NCBI GenBank assembly: GCA_036770645.1
Contig: DAIPIU010000024.1
Location: forward strand, 1 to 40,815
Length of the DNA stretch: 40,815 nt
Source of the DNA: Rubrimonas sp036770645
GTDB taxonomy: Bacteria; Pseudomonadota; Alphaproteobacteria; Rhodobacterales; Rhodobacteraceae
Direction: 5' to 3'
In this document: positions 24,054 to 32,679 of the stretch, one piece after another
Layout of the letters: each line of letters begins with the position of its first letter
Numbering within the stretch: position 1 is the stretch's first letter
The notes under the pieces: generated by a model
The model's input: the letters and a program-made list of their open reading frames with translations, nothing else
The model's database searches: none
What the model was told of the DNA's origin: nothing
Program-made: the position numbers and the translations under genes

Positions 24054-24083
24054 GGCCTAGCGCAGGCGCGCCCTCCGCATCAA
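24054..24083 (-). promoter_or_regulatory. Promoter for the enoyl-CoA hydratase gene
   Basis: On the minus strand, TTGATG (24083-24078), 18 bp, TAGGCC (24059-24054). The predicted start near 24047 leaves about 27 nt with the CCGGAG ribosome site before the ATG. It lies just after the mutM stop. Confidence 0.48.
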
Positions 24084-24096
24084 GCGCGCAGCGGTC

Positions 24097-24948
24097 CTAG
24101 ATCTGGCAGAGCGGGCAGTGGAAGGACGACCGCCCGCCCTGCGCGGCCCGCGCCACGGTCCCGCGGCAGCCGGGCGTCGGGCAGGGCCCGCCTGTGCGGC
24201 CATAGACGCGGAAGGCATGCTGGAAATAGCCCAACGCCCCGTCGGCATGGCGGAAATCGCGCAGCGACGATCCCCCGGCGGCGATGGCCTCCTCGAGCGT
24301 GGCGCGGATCTCGACGGCCAGCCGCTCGATGCGGTCCGCCGACAGCGACCCGGCCAGGCGCAGGGGCGAGATCCCCGCCCGGTGCAGCGCCTCGCAGACA
24401 TAGATGTTGCCCAGCCCCGCCACGATCCGCTGGTCCAGCAGCGCCGCCTTCACCGGCATGCGCCGCCCGTCCAGCCGCCCGGCCAGATACGCGCCCGAGA
24501 AGCCGTTGCCCAGCGGCTCGGGGCCGAGCCCCGCCAGCAGGCGATGGGCGGCCAGATCGGCGGTGGGCCAGAGGTCCATCGCCCCGAAGCGGCGCACGTC
24601 GTTGAAGGTCACGCTGGGCGCGCCTTCCAGGCGGAACAGCACATGGTCGTGCTGCGGGTGCCGGCCGGGGTCGCGCGCGAAGCCGCCCACGACCTCGGCG
24701 CCGATCAGCATGCGGCCCGTCATGCCCAGATGCACGAGCAGCGTCTCGTCCCCGTCCAGTTCCGCCAGCAGGTATTTCGACCGCCGCCCGAGGCGGATGA
24801 CCCGCCGCCCCGTCAGCCTTGCCGCGAAGCGCGCGGGCAGCGGCCAGCGCAGGTCCGCCCGGCGCTGCTCGACCTGCGCCAGCACGCGCCCCTCCATCAG
24901 CGGCGCGAGGCCCCGGCGGACCGTCTCGACCTCGGGAAGCTCGGGCAT
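24097..24948 (-). CDS. mutM: Formamidopyrimidine-DNA glycosylase
   Basis: The 283-residue base-excision repair enzyme removes 8-oxoguanine and formamidopyrimidines and cuts the abasic strand. The N-terminal PELPEVE supplies the catalytic Pro and Glu; SKYLL holds the conserved Lys; HLGMTGRM and the H2TH segment (GLGNIYVCEALHRAGISP) follow. A C-terminal zinc finger with CPTPGC and CPLC is intact up to the last residues. It diverges from ubiE over 147 bp. No clear ribosome site or promoter was found, but the ATG giving MPELPE is obligatory, since Pro2 is catalytic. Confidence 0.96.
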   Translation of the reverse strand: MPELPEVETVRRGLAPLMEGRVLAQVEQRRADLRWPLPARFAARLTGRRVIRLGRRSKYLLAELDGDETLLVHLGMTGRMLIGAEVVGGFARDPGRHPQHDHVLFRLEGAPSVTFNDVRRFGAMDLWPTADLAAHRLLAGLGPEPLGNGFSGAYLAGRLDGRRMPVKAALLDQRIVAGLGNIYVCEALHRAGISPLRLAGSLSADRIERLAVEIRATLEEAIAAGGSSLRDFRHADGALGYFQHAFRVYGRTGGPCPTPGCRGTVARAAQGGRSSFHCPLCQI

Positions 24949-25059
24949 GGCGGTCCCGTGGGATCGGACGGCGCGGGGCCGCTGCGGACCCGGGCCGCGC
25001 CGCGGGCGGCGCCATCGTCGCACCCCGTCCCGCCGCGCCCCGCCCGGGCCTGCGCAACA

Positions 25060-25088
25060 TGGCCCTTTCGCGCGGGCCACGCTAGGTA
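25060..25088 (+). promoter_or_regulatory. Weak candidate promoter for ubiE
   Basis: TGGCCC, 17 bp, TAGGTA, then 7 nt to the ubiE ATG. The -35 box is poor. The -10 form and distance match other possible leaderless genes here. Confidence 0.28.
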
Positions 25089-25095
25089 TCGCGCC

Positions 25096-25860
25096 ATGGA
25101 CCAGGACGCCCCGCCCCCCGCCCCCGCGACCACCCATTTCGGCTTCGCCGAGGTGCCCGAGGCCGAGAAGGCCGGCCGGGTCCATGGCGTGTTCACCTCG
25201 GTCGCCGCGCGCTACGACCTCATGAACGACCTGATGTCGGCGCGCATCCATCGCGTGTGGAAGGAGGCGGCGCTCGACTGGCTGGCGCCGCGGCCGGGCA
25301 TGCGGCTGCTCGACGTGGCCGGGGGCACGGGCGATGTCGCCTTCCGCTTCCTCGACCGGCTGAAGGGCGACGGCCATGTCACGGTCTGCGACATGACCGA
25401 GGGCATGCTGGCCGAAGGGCGCGCCCGGGCCGCCAAGGCCGGCGTGCACGCCGTGGACTGGGTCTGCGGCGACGCCATGGCGCTGCCCTTCCCGGACGCG
25501 TGCTTCGACGCCTACACCATCGCCTTCGGCATCCGGAACGTGACCCGCATCGAGGCCGCGCTGGCCGAGGCGCACCGCGTGCTGCGCCCCGGCGGGCGGT
25601 TCCTGTGCCTCGAGTTCAGCCGCGTGCCGCAGCCGGCGCTCGCCGCGGCCTACGACCTCTATTCCTTCAACGTCATCCCCGCGCTGGGGCAGGCGGTGAC
25701 GGGCGACCGCGACAGCTACCGGTACCTCGTCGAATCGATCCGCCGCTTCCCCGATCAGGAGAGCTTCCGCGCCATGATCGCCAGGGCGGGATTCGCGCGG
25801 GCCGGCTACCGCAATCTCACCCTCGGGGTGGCCGCGCTGCATTCCGGCTGGAAGATCTGA
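25096..25860 (+). CDS. ubiE: Demethylmenaquinone/2-methoxy-6-polyprenyl-1,4-benzoquinol methylase
   Basis: The 254-residue class I methyltransferase performs the C-methylation of ubiquinone synthesis. VFTSVAARYDLMNDLMSARIHRVWK, the SAM motif LLDVAGGTGD, the AFGIRNVTRI block and a C-terminal NLTLGVAALHSGWKI are diagnostic of UbiE. The C-terminal SGWK is typical. The ATG is the only suitable start and stands 7 nt after a TAGGTA box; the AGGT within it is a poor ribosome site. ubiB follows after 14 bp. Confidence 0.96.
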   Translation: MDQDAPPPAPATTHFGFAEVPEAEKAGRVHGVFTSVAARYDLMNDLMSARIHRVWKEAALDWLAPRPGMRLLDVAGGTGDVAFRFLDRLKGDGHVTVCDMTEGMLAEGRARAAKAGVHAVDWVCGDAMALPFPDACFDAYTIAFGIRNVTRIEAALAEAHRVLRPGGRFLCLEFSRVPQPALAAAYDLYSFNVIPALGQAVTGDRDSYRYLVESIRRFPDQESFRAMIARAGFARAGYRNLTLGVAALHSGWKI

Positions 25861-25874
25861 GGGGGCCGACGCGG

Positions 25875-27431
25875 GTGCTGGGCGTCCCCTCCAACCTCTG
25901 GCGGCTCGCGCGGGTGGGGGCCACCTTCGCGCGCACCGGCGCGCTGGCGCGCATCGCCCGCCAGCTCGACCTGCCGCCCTACGCCACGCTGCTGCTGCGG
26001 ATCCTCACCGTTCCGGTCGCGCCCTTCGGGCTGAAGGGCGACCCCTCCATGCCCCCCGTCCCGCGGGCGATCTCGGCGCTGGGGCCCGCCTACATCAAGT
26101 TCGGCCAGCTGCTCAGCACCCGGCCGGACGTGGCGGGGGTGGAACTGGCGCGCGAGCTGCGCGTGCTGCAGGACCGGCTCGCGCCCTTCCCCGTCGCAGC
26201 GGCGCGCGCCACCATAGAGGCCGAGCTCGGCCGACCGCTCGACGAGGTGTTCTCGCGCTTCGATCCCCCGGTCGCCGCGGCCTCCATCGCCCAGGTGCAT
26301 CCGGCCATCGAGGCCGGGACGGGCCGCAAGGTGGCGGTCAAGGTGCTGCGCCCCGGCATCGAGCGCAGCTTCCGCCGCGACATCGACGCCTTCTACTTCA
26401 TCGCCCGCACGCTCGAGCTGCTGCTGCCCTCGAGCCGCCGCCTGCGCCCCACCGCCGTGGTCGACCATTTCAACGGCGTGGTGATGGCCGAGATGGACCT
26501 GCGGCTCGAGGCGTCGTCGTCCTCGGAGTTCCGCGACAACACCGCCGACGACCCGAAGTTCCGCGTGCCCGCCATCGCCTGGGACCTGTCCTCGCGCCGC
26601 GTGATGACCATGGAATGGGTCGACGGCATCCCCATGGGCGACAACGCCGCGCTCGATGCGGCGGGCATCAACCGCGCGCGGCTGGCCGAGCGGATGCTCC
26701 AGACCTTCCTCGACCATGCGCTGCGCGACGGCTTCTTCCACGCCGACATGCACCAGGGCAACCTCAAGGTCGGGCCGGACGGCGAGATCCTCGCGCTCGA
26801 CTTCGGCATCATGGGCCGCATCGACGCCCTGACCCGGCGCTACTACGCCGAGATCCTCTACGGCTTCCTCCAGCGCGACTATCGCCGCATCGCCGAGGTG
26901 CATTTCGAGGCGGGCTATGTGCCGGCCGACCAGGACGTGGACCGCTTCGCCCAGTCGCTGCGCTCGATCGGCGAGCCGATCTTCGGGCAGGACGTCAGCC
27001 GCATCTCGATGGCGCGGCTGCTCGCGCACCTGTTCGAGGTGACGGAGCGCTTCGGCATGCGCACCCGCACCGAGCTGATCCTGTTGCAGCGCACCATGGT
27101 CGTGGTCGAGGGCGTGTCGCGCAGCCTCGACCCGAACGCCAACATCTGGACGGCGGCCAAGCCCGTGGTCGAATCGTGGATGCGCGACAATCTCGGGCCG
27201 AAGGCGGTGGCGCGCGACCTGCGCGACGCGGCCCTGACGCTGGCGCGCTACGCCCCGCGCCTGCCGGGCATCGCCGAACGCTTCGTGCTGCGCGCGAGCG
27301 AGGATCCCGCGCCGCCGCCGCCCGCCCCGCGCGGGGTCGGCGCCGCGGCGCTGCTGGCGGCCGGGGCCGCGGGCGGGCTGGCCGCGGCGGCGGCCCTGCT
27401 GGCGGCAGGGGCGGCGCAATTCGGCGGCTGA
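25875..27431 (+). CDS. ubiB: UbiB/ABC1 family kinase-like protein
   Basis: The 518-residue atypical kinase supports ubiquinone synthesis, with ATPase activity rather than ordinary protein kinase activity known in the family. The KxGQ motif (YIKFGQLLSTRPD), the Ala-rich nucleotide loop (AAASIAQVH), the lysine in VAVKVLRP, the HADMHQGNL catalytic loop and LDFGIMGR are all present. The C-terminus has an Ala/Gly-rich hydrophobic stretch (from about residue 480) that may be the membrane anchor. The GTG start is preceded by GAGGGGG at about 10 nt, just after the ubiE stop. Confidence 0.93.
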   Translation: MLGVPSNLWRLARVGATFARTGALARIARQLDLPPYATLLLRILTVPVAPFGLKGDPSMPPVPRAISALGPAYIKFGQLLSTRPDVAGVELARELRVLQDRLAPFPVAAARATIEAELGRPLDEVFSRFDPPVAAASIAQVHPAIEAGTGRKVAVKVLRPGIERSFRRDIDAFYFIARTLELLLPSSRRLRPTAVVDHFNGVVMAEMDLRLEASSSSEFRDNTADDPKFRVPAIAWDLSSRRVMTMEWVDGIPMGDNAALDAAGINRARLAERMLQTFLDHALRDGFFHADMHQGNLKVGPDGEILALDFGIMGRIDALTRRYYAEILYGFLQRDYRRIAEVHFEAGYVPADQDVDRFAQSLRSIGEPIFGQDVSRISMARLLAHLFEVTERFGMRTRTELILLQRTMVVVEGVSRSLDPNANIWTAAKPVVESWMRDNLGPKAVARDLRDAALTLARYAPRLPGIAERFVLRASEDPAPPPPAPRGVGAAALLAAGAAGGLAAAAALLAAGAAQFGG

Positions 27432-27440
27432 GCGGGCCGC

Positions 27441-27470
27441 TTGACGGGCCGGCGCGGCGGCCGCAAGGCT
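27441..27470 (+). promoter_or_regulatory. Candidate promoter for coaBC-dut
   Basis: TTGACG, 18 bp, AAGGCT, directly after the ubiB stop. The -35 box is good and the -10 box is poor. The predicted start near 27477 precedes a CAGGGGAG ribosome site. Confidence 0.36.
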
Positions 27471-27502
27471 CGCCCGCGCGGCGGGGCAGGGGAGTGCGCG
27501 CC

Positions 27503-28729
27503 ATGGACGGCCGGAGCGTGCTGCTGTGCGTCGGCGGCGGGATCGCCGCCTACAAGACGCTGGAACTCATCCGCCTGCTGCGCGGCCGCGGCGTGCGGGT
27601 GCGCGTCGCGACCACCCGCGCGGCGGAACAGTTCGTCACGCCCATGAGCCTCGCGGCGCTGTCGGGCATGAAGGTGCACCGCGACCTGTTCGACCTCGGC
27701 GACGAGGCCGAGATGGGGCACATCCAGCTCTCGCGCGCCGCCGATCTGCTGGTGGTCGCCCCCGCGACGGCGGATCTCATGGCGCGCATGGCGGCGGGGC
27801 TGGCGGACGATCTCGTGACCACGCTGCTGCTGGCGACCGACAAGCCGGTGCTGATCGCGCCGGCAATGAACCTGCGGATGTGGGACCACCCGGCGACCCG
27901 GCGCAACCTCGCGACCCTTCGCGCCGACGGCGTGGCGGTGGTCGGGCCCGAGGACGGCGAGATGGCCTGCGGCGAATGGGGGCCGGGGCGCATGGCCGAA
28001 CCCGCGGCGATCCTCGCCGCCATCGAGGCCCGGCTTTCCCCGGCCGCGCCCGCGCCGCTGGCGGGCCGGCGCGTGCTCGTGACCTCCGGCCCGACGCACG
28101 AGCCGATCGATCCGGTGCGCTATCTGGCCAACCGCTCCTCGGGCAAGCAGGGCCTCGCCATCGCCGCGGCGCTGGCCGGGCTCGGGGCCGCGGTGACGCT
28201 GGTGACCGGCCCGACCGCCGAGCCGATCCCCCCGGGCCTGTCGGTCCTGCGCGTCGAGACCGCGCGCGAGATGCTGGCCGCGGTCGAGGCGGCGCTGCCG
28301 GCGGACGCCGCTGTGTTCGCGGCGGCCGTTGCCGACTGGCGGCCCGCCGCGGCACCGCGCCAGAAGATGAAGAAGGACGGCACCGGCGTCCCGCCCGCCC
28401 TGACCCTGGTCGAGAACCCCGACATCCTGCGCACCGTGTCGCTGCTGGACCCGCCGCGCCGGCCGCGCCTCGTGGTCGGCTTCGCCGCCGAGACCGAGGA
28501 TCTCGAGCGCCACGCGAGCGCCAAGCGGCTGCGCAAGGGCTGCGACTGGATCGTCGCCAACGACATCTCGGCCGATGGCGGCGTGCCGGGCGGCGTCATG
28601 GGCGGCGACGACAACGCCGTGGCCCTTGTCACCGCCGAAGGGATCGAGCGCTGGCCGCTTCTGTCGAAGGCCGAGACGGCGCGGCGGCTCGCCGCCCGAA
28701 TCGCCGCGGCGCTGGAGGCCGTGCCGTGA
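27503..28729 (+). CDS. coaBC: Bifunctional phosphopantothenoylcysteine decarboxylase / phosphopantothenate-cysteine ligase
   Basis: The 408-residue protein catalyses two steps of coenzyme A synthesis. The N-terminal flavoprotein CoaC half (1-175) has catalytic H73 (GHIQLSR), APAMNLRMW (N123) and the flap cysteine C156 in MACGEWGPGRM. The C-terminal CoaB half has TSGPTHEPIDPVRY, ANRSSGKQG (N210), KMKKDG and a FAAETEDL segment for CTP and substrate binding. GGGGAG precedes the ATG. It lies between ubiB and dut on the same strand. Confidence 0.96.
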   Translation: MDGRSVLLCVGGGIAAYKTLELIRLLRGRGVRVRVATTRAAEQFVTPMSLAALSGMKVHRDLFDLGDEAEMGHIQLSRAADLLVVAPATADLMARMAAGLADDLVTTLLLATDKPVLIAPAMNLRMWDHPATRRNLATLRADGVAVVGPEDGEMACGEWGPGRMAEPAAILAAIEARLSPAAPAPLAGRRVLVTSGPTHEPIDPVRYLANRSSGKQGLAIAAALAGLGAAVTLVTGPTAEPIPPGLSVLRVETAREMLAAVEAALPADAAVFAAAVADWRPAAAPRQKMKKDGTGVPPALTLVENPDILRTVSLLDPPRRPRLVVGFAAETEDLERHASAKRLRKGCDWIVANDISADGGVPGGVMGGDDNAVALVTAEGIERWPLLSKAETARRLAARIAAALEAVP

Positions 28730-28775
28730 CCGGCGCGGGGCGCGGCTGGGGCGCATGGCGGTCGCGGAGGGCCGG

Positions 28776-29219
28776 ATGACGCTGAAATTCCTGCGATTGC
28801 CCGGCAACGACCTGCCCCTGCCGGCCTATGCCACGCCGGGCGCGGCGGGCATGGATCTGCGGGCCTGCCTGCCCGACGGCCCGATCCGCATCCCGCCCGG
28901 CGGCGTGGCGCTGGTGCCGACCGGCTTCGCCGTCGAACTGCCGCCGGGCACCGAGATGCAGGTCCGCCCGCGATCGGGGCTCGCGACGCGGGCGCAGCTG
29001 CTGGTGCCCAACAGCCCCGGCACCGTGGACGAGGATTTCCGCGGACAGGTCCATGTCGCGCTGCTGAACGCCGGCCCCCGGGCCTTCACGGTCGCGCATG
29101 GCGACCGCATCGCGCAGGCCGTGATCGCCGATGTGCGGCGCCCCGCCATCGTCGAGGTCGACGCGCTGTCGCCGACCGACCGCGGCGCGGGCGGCTTCGG
29201 CTCGACCGGCACCGGCTGA
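28776..29219 (+). CDS. dut: dUTP diphosphatase
   Basis: The 147-residue homotrimeric dUTPase converts dUTP to dUMP. All five motifs are visible: AGMDLRA, PRSGLA, NSPGTVDEDFRGQ, GDRIAQ and the C-terminal RGAGGFGSTG. The ATG with GGAGG 6 nt upstream was chosen over an earlier ATG at 28755. Pairing with coaBC (46-bp gap) is a common bacterial arrangement. It ends 10 bp from the stop of the convergent TetR gene. Confidence 0.96.
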   Translation: MTLKFLRLPGNDLPLPAYATPGAAGMDLRACLPDGPIRIPPGGVALVPTGFAVELPPGTEMQVRPRSGLATRAQLLVPNSPGTVDEDFRGQVHVALLNAGPRAFTVAHGDRIAQAVIADVRRPAIVEVDALSPTDRGAGGFGSTGTG

Positions 29220-29229
29220 GGGGGGCGGC

Positions 29230-29850
29230 TCAGGACCGCGCGGCGATGGCGCGGATGATCGGCCGGTTCTGCCGGCGCACCGCGGCGGCCAGCGCGCCGG
29301 GCTCCATGCCGTCGTCCTTCACGAACTCGACGAACATCATGTTGAGGTTGTTGAACAGCACCTGCCCCACGGCCTCGGCATCCACGCCGGCGGCCACGCG
29401 CCCCCGCTGCTGCGCGCGCCGGATCAGGGCGCAGATCTGCGCCGACAGCCGGCGGTCGAGCTCGGTGTAGCGCCGGCCCGAAGGGCTGCCCGGGTGCAGG
29501 ATCGACAGCGCCATCGCCGCGCGCCACATCGCCTTGCTCAGATAGACCAGCGAGTGCTCGTAGTAGAGCGCGATCAGCCGCGCCACGGCGTCCTCGACGC
29601 CGAGATCGTCCCGCTCGACCAGCCCCGCGCCGATGGCGAGGATCTCCTCGACCTCCAGCGACACGATGGCGACCAGCAGATCGCCCTTGGTCTCGAAGTA
29701 GTTGTAGACCGTGCCGGGCGCGAGGCCGGCGCGTTCGGCGATGTCCTCGATCCGCGCGGCGTCGAAGCCGTGCTCGCGGAACAGCGCCGACGCGGCGGCG
29801 AGGATGCGCCGCCCGCGGTCGGCCTTCTGTCGCTCGCGCAAGCCCGCCAT
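29230..29850 (-). CDS. TetR/AcrR family transcriptional regulator
   Basis: The 206-residue protein has an N-terminal helix-turn-helix (about 11-57: RRILAAASALFREHGF, IEDIAERAGLAPGTVYNYFETKGDLL) with the YNYF-K signature of TetR repressors, then an all-helical ligand domain. The ligand is unknown. It is divergent from the ABC importer-ureohydrolase operon across 117 bp containing overlapping TTGA/TCAA palindromes, so local control of that operon, and of itself, is the likely job. The ATG giving MAGLRERQ was chosen; an alternative TTG 16 codons upstream lies in the operator region. Confidence 0.88.
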   Translation of the reverse strand: MAGLRERQKADRGRRILAAASALFREHGFDAARIEDIAERAGLAPGTVYNYFETKGDLLVAIVSLEVEEILAIGAGLVERDDLGVEDAVARLIALYYEHSLVYLSKAMWRAAMALSILHPGSPSGRRYTELDRRLSAQICALIRRAQQRGRVAAGVDAEAVGQVLFNNLNMMFVEFVKDDGMEPGALAAAVRRQNRPIIRAIAARS

Positions 29851-29881
29851 CGCGCCACCGCTCCACGGAAAGTGCCTGTTT

Positions 29882-29921
29882 CTTGATGTTGACTTCAAAA
29901 TTGAGGCCGCTCAAGTTTTAT
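29882..29921. promoter_or_regulatory. Probable TetR operator and operon promoter
   Basis: An AT-rich patch holds TTGA at 29883 and 29889, TCAA at 29895, TTGA at 29901 and TCAA at 29911. These form three overlapping inverted repeats: TTGA-CT-TCAA, TCAA-AA-TTGA and TTGAG-GCCG-CTCAA. A candidate promoter (TTCAAA at 29894, 16 bp, TTTTAT at 29916) lies within them, so binding here would block the operon. The operon ATG is at 29968 with an AGGAG site. Confidence 0.5.
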
Positions 29922-29967
29922 CCCGAAGCGCCGCGCGAAGCGCCCCGACCCCGACAGGAGCGACCCG

Positions 29968-31029
29968 ATGACCATGCCCACCGGAAAGACCCTCGGCGCG
30001 CTGGCCGCCCTCGCGCTCGCCGCAGCGGCCCCGCACGCCGCGGCGCGCGACCTCAACGCGCTGGTCTGGTGCGACCACGCCGACCCCGCCCTGATCGCGC
30101 CCTTCGAGCAGGCCCATGGCGTGCGCGTGAACCTGAAGGAATACGAGGGCACCGCGGCGGGGCTCGCCATCCTCGACCAGTCGCGGCCCGGCGACTGGGA
30201 CGTGCTGGTGATCGACGCGGTGGACGTGGGCCGCGCGGTGGATCTGGGCCTTCTGGCCGAACTGCCGGCCGACGCCCTGCCCATCGCCGACCTGTTCCCG
30301 CAGGCGGTCCTGGCGGCGCAGAACACCCGCGACGGCAGGACCTACGCCGTCACCGAGAAGTTCGGCTACAACACCATCGCCTTCGACCGCAGCAAGGTCG
30401 ACCCGGCCGACATGCAGGACATGGCCGCGCTGTGGTCCGACAGGTATCGCGGCCGCATCGCCATCTACGACTACTACCTGCCGGTGCTGGGCATGCTGGC
30501 GCTGAACGAGGGCATCGACACGGCCGACCTCGACACGGCGGCGCTGGCGCGGCTGCGCGACCCGCTGTTCGCGCTGCGCGGGCAGGCGCGGCTGGTCAGC
30601 GACGTGGTGGCCTCGCAGACGGCGCTCGCGACCGGCGAGGTCGACGTGCTGGTGGGCGGCGGCGAGTGGCTGACGGCGGTGCTGGCCGGCGAGAACGCCA
30701 ACCTCGACTGGACGATCCCGCTTCAGGGCGCCGTTCTCTGGGCGCAGTCGCTGGCGGTGCTGGAGAGCAGCGAGAACAAGGACCTCGCGCTGGAGTTCGT
30801 GAAATACGTCACCGGCCCCGAGGGGCAGGCGCGGCTCGCGACCTCGTCGTGCTATTGGGGCATGCCCGCCAACGCCGGCGCCGGCGCGCATCTGACGGAC
30901 GCGCAGAAGGCCACGCTGCGCTGGGACCAGCAGGCCGACTTCCTGGCCCGCGCGCAGCTCTACCCCGCGCCGGACGCCGCGCTCGACGCCGCCATGCAGG
31001 ATCTGTGGACCGAGATGCTGCAGAACTGA
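29968..31029 (+). CDS. ABC transporter periplasmic solute-binding protein (PotD/PotF-like)
   Basis: The 353-residue precursor has a signal peptide (hydrophobic about 9-21, cleavage likely after AHAAA near 26). The mature part starts RDLNALVWCDHADPALIAPFEQ, resembling spermidine/putrescine-binding proteins. Later blocks (DWDVLVIDAVDVGRAVDLGLL, VTEKFGYNTIAFDRSK) fit the two-lobed fold. Substrate specificity cannot be read from sequence; the adjacent ureohydrolase suggests a guanidino or polyamine-type cation. AGGAGCGACCCG precedes the ATG. It is the first gene of a tightly packed operon ending at 35391. Confidence 0.88.
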   Translation: MTMPTGKTLGALAALALAAAAPHAAARDLNALVWCDHADPALIAPFEQAHGVRVNLKEYEGTAAGLAILDQSRPGDWDVLVIDAVDVGRAVDLGLLAELPADALPIADLFPQAVLAAQNTRDGRTYAVTEKFGYNTIAFDRSKVDPADMQDMAALWSDRYRGRIAIYDYYLPVLGMLALNEGIDTADLDTAALARLRDPLFALRGQARLVSDVVASQTALATGEVDVLVGGGEWLTAVLAGENANLDWTIPLQGAVLWAQSLAVLESSENKDLALEFVKYVTGPEGQARLATSSCYWGMPANAGAGAHLTDAQKATLRWDQQADFLARAQLYPAPDAALDAAMQDLWTEMLQN

Positions 31030-31045
31030 CCCGGCGGCGGCGCCG

Positions 31046-31903
31046 ATGACGCCCGCGGACGGCGCGCCGCCCCGCTCGGCGTGGTGGCTTCTGGCCCCCG
31101 CGCTGCTCTGGACCTGCGCCTTCTTCGCCCTGCCCTTCGCCGCGATGCTCGCCATGAGCGTCGCGCGGCTGGAGGGGCGCACGGTCGTCGCCGGGCCGTT
31201 CGCCGACAATTACCTGCGCTTCTTCGCCGAACCCGCGCTGGTCGCCGGCCTTGTCAATTCGCTCGAGATCGCGGCGGTCGTCACCGTGCTGTCGGTGCTG
31301 CTGGCCTATCCGCTGGCCTGGATCATCGCCGAGGCGGTGCCGGAGCGCTGGCGGCGCCTCGCCCTGGCGCTCGCGGTGCTGCCGTTCTGGACCAGCTATG
31401 TCGTGCGCTCCTATGCGTGGCTGCTGGTGCTGGGGCGCAACGGGCCGGTCAACGAGGCGCTGCTGGGTCTGGGCCTCATCGCCGCGCCGCTCGAGCTGTC
31501 GGCCACCCGCGCGGCGACGGTGATCGGCTTCACGCATTTCTTCGTGATGCTGCTGACCCTGACGATCTACGCGTCGCTGGCGCAGCTGCCGCGCAACTAT
31601 GCGCGCGCCGCGGCCGACCTCGGCGCGGGGCCCTTCGCGACCTTCCGGCATGTCATCCTGCCGCTCACCCTGCCCGGGGTCGTGACCGGCGCGTTCCTGA
31701 CCTTCGTGCTGTGCATCGGCGACTACGTCACGCCGCAGATCCTCGGCGGCAACGCCGAGCTGACGCTGCCGCAGCTCATCATGATGCAGCTCGGGCGTCG
31801 CGGCGATTTCCCCATGGCCTCGGCCATGTCGGTGATCCTGATGGGCGTGGTGACGCTCGCCTATCTGGCCTGCGCGCGCTGGCTGCGGCTCGGGCGCGCC
31901 TGA
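31046..31903 (+). CDS. ABC transporter permease (PotB/PotH-like)
   Basis: The 285-residue inner-membrane protein has about six hydrophobic segments. The cytoplasmic EAA loop is recognisable as NYARAAADLGAGPFATFRHVILPL, the site that docks the ATPase. The best match is PotB/PotH of polyamine-type importers. It starts 16 bp after the binding-protein gene, and its TGA overlaps the next ATG by one base (TGATG), so translation is coupled. Confidence 0.9.
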   Translation: MTPADGAPPRSAWWLLAPALLWTCAFFALPFAAMLAMSVARLEGRTVVAGPFADNYLRFFAEPALVAGLVNSLEIAAVVTVLSVLLAYPLAWIIAEAVPERWRRLALALAVLPFWTSYVVRSYAWLLVLGRNGPVNEALLGLGLIAAPLELSATRAATVIGFTHFFVMLLTLTIYASLAQLPRNYARAAADLGAGPFATFRHVILPLTLPGVVTGAFLTFVLCIGDYVTPQILGGNAELTLPQLIMMQLGRRGDFPMASAMSVILMGVVTLAYLACARWLRLGRA

Positions 31904-32679
31904 TGCTCGGCCGCGCGCTGTCATGGGCCTATCTGCTGCTGGCCTTCGGCTTCATCGTCCTGCCGGTCGCCGTGCTGGTGCTGTTCTCGTTCCAGGACGG
32001 CCGCCTGCCGGTGCCGCCCTTCAACGGCCCGTCGCTGCGCTGGTACGGGGATGTCCTGTCCGACCGCCGGCTGATGTCGGCGCTGGGCAATTCGCTGGCC
32101 GTCGCGCTGGCCTCCTCGGCCGTGGCGCTGCTGCTGGGGTTCCTCGCCGCCGTGGCGCTGGCGCGCCGGCGCCTGCCCGGCGCGGCGCTGCTGCGCCTGC
32201 TGCTGGTCGCGCCGATGACGGTCAGCTACCTCATCGTCGCGCTGGGCCTGCTGACGCTGTTCAACGGGGCCGGCATCCGGCCGTCGCTGTGGACGGCGGG
32301 GATCGGCCATGCGGTCATCAACCTGCCGCTCTGCTTCGCCATCGCCTACGCCGCGATGGGCGACCGCCAGAGGAACGCCGAGCGCGCGGCGCGCGACCTC
32401 GGCGCGACCGAGGCGCAGGTGCTGCTGCTGGTCACCGCGCCGATGCTGGCGCCGTCTCTGGCGGCGGCCTTCTTCCTTGCCGTCACCTTCAGCTGGGACG
32501 AGTTCATCATCGCCTTCCTGCTGACCCGCTTCGACACCACGCTGCCCGTCGAGATCTGGTCGCTGCTGCGCTCCGGCCTGAACCCGCGCACCAACGCCAT
32601 CGGCAGCCTGGTGTTCCTCGTCTCGATCATGCTGGTGCTGGCCATCGAGCTCGCCCTGCCGCGGCGGGGCCGCCGATGA
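31903..32679 (+). CDS. ABC transporter permease (PotC/PotI-like)
   Basis: The 258-residue second permease has about six membrane segments. Its EAA loop reads NAERAARDLGATEAQVLLLVTAPML, followed by the family-typical FSWDEFIIAFLL. It pairs with the upstream permease to form the channel. Translation is coupled on both sides: TGATG upstream and ATGA with the ATPase gene downstream. Confidence 0.9.
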   Translation: MLGRALSWAYLLLAFGFIVLPVAVLVLFSFQDGRLPVPPFNGPSLRWYGDVLSDRRLMSALGNSLAVALASSAVALLLGFLAAVALARRRLPGAALLRLLLVAPMTVSYLIVALGLLTLFNGAGIRPSLWTAGIGHAVINLPLCFAIAYAAMGDRQRNAERAARDLGATEAQVLLLVTAPMLAPSLAAAFFLAVTFSWDEFIIAFLLTRFDTTLPVEIWSLLRSGLNPRTNAIGSLVFLVSIMLVLAIELALPRRGRR

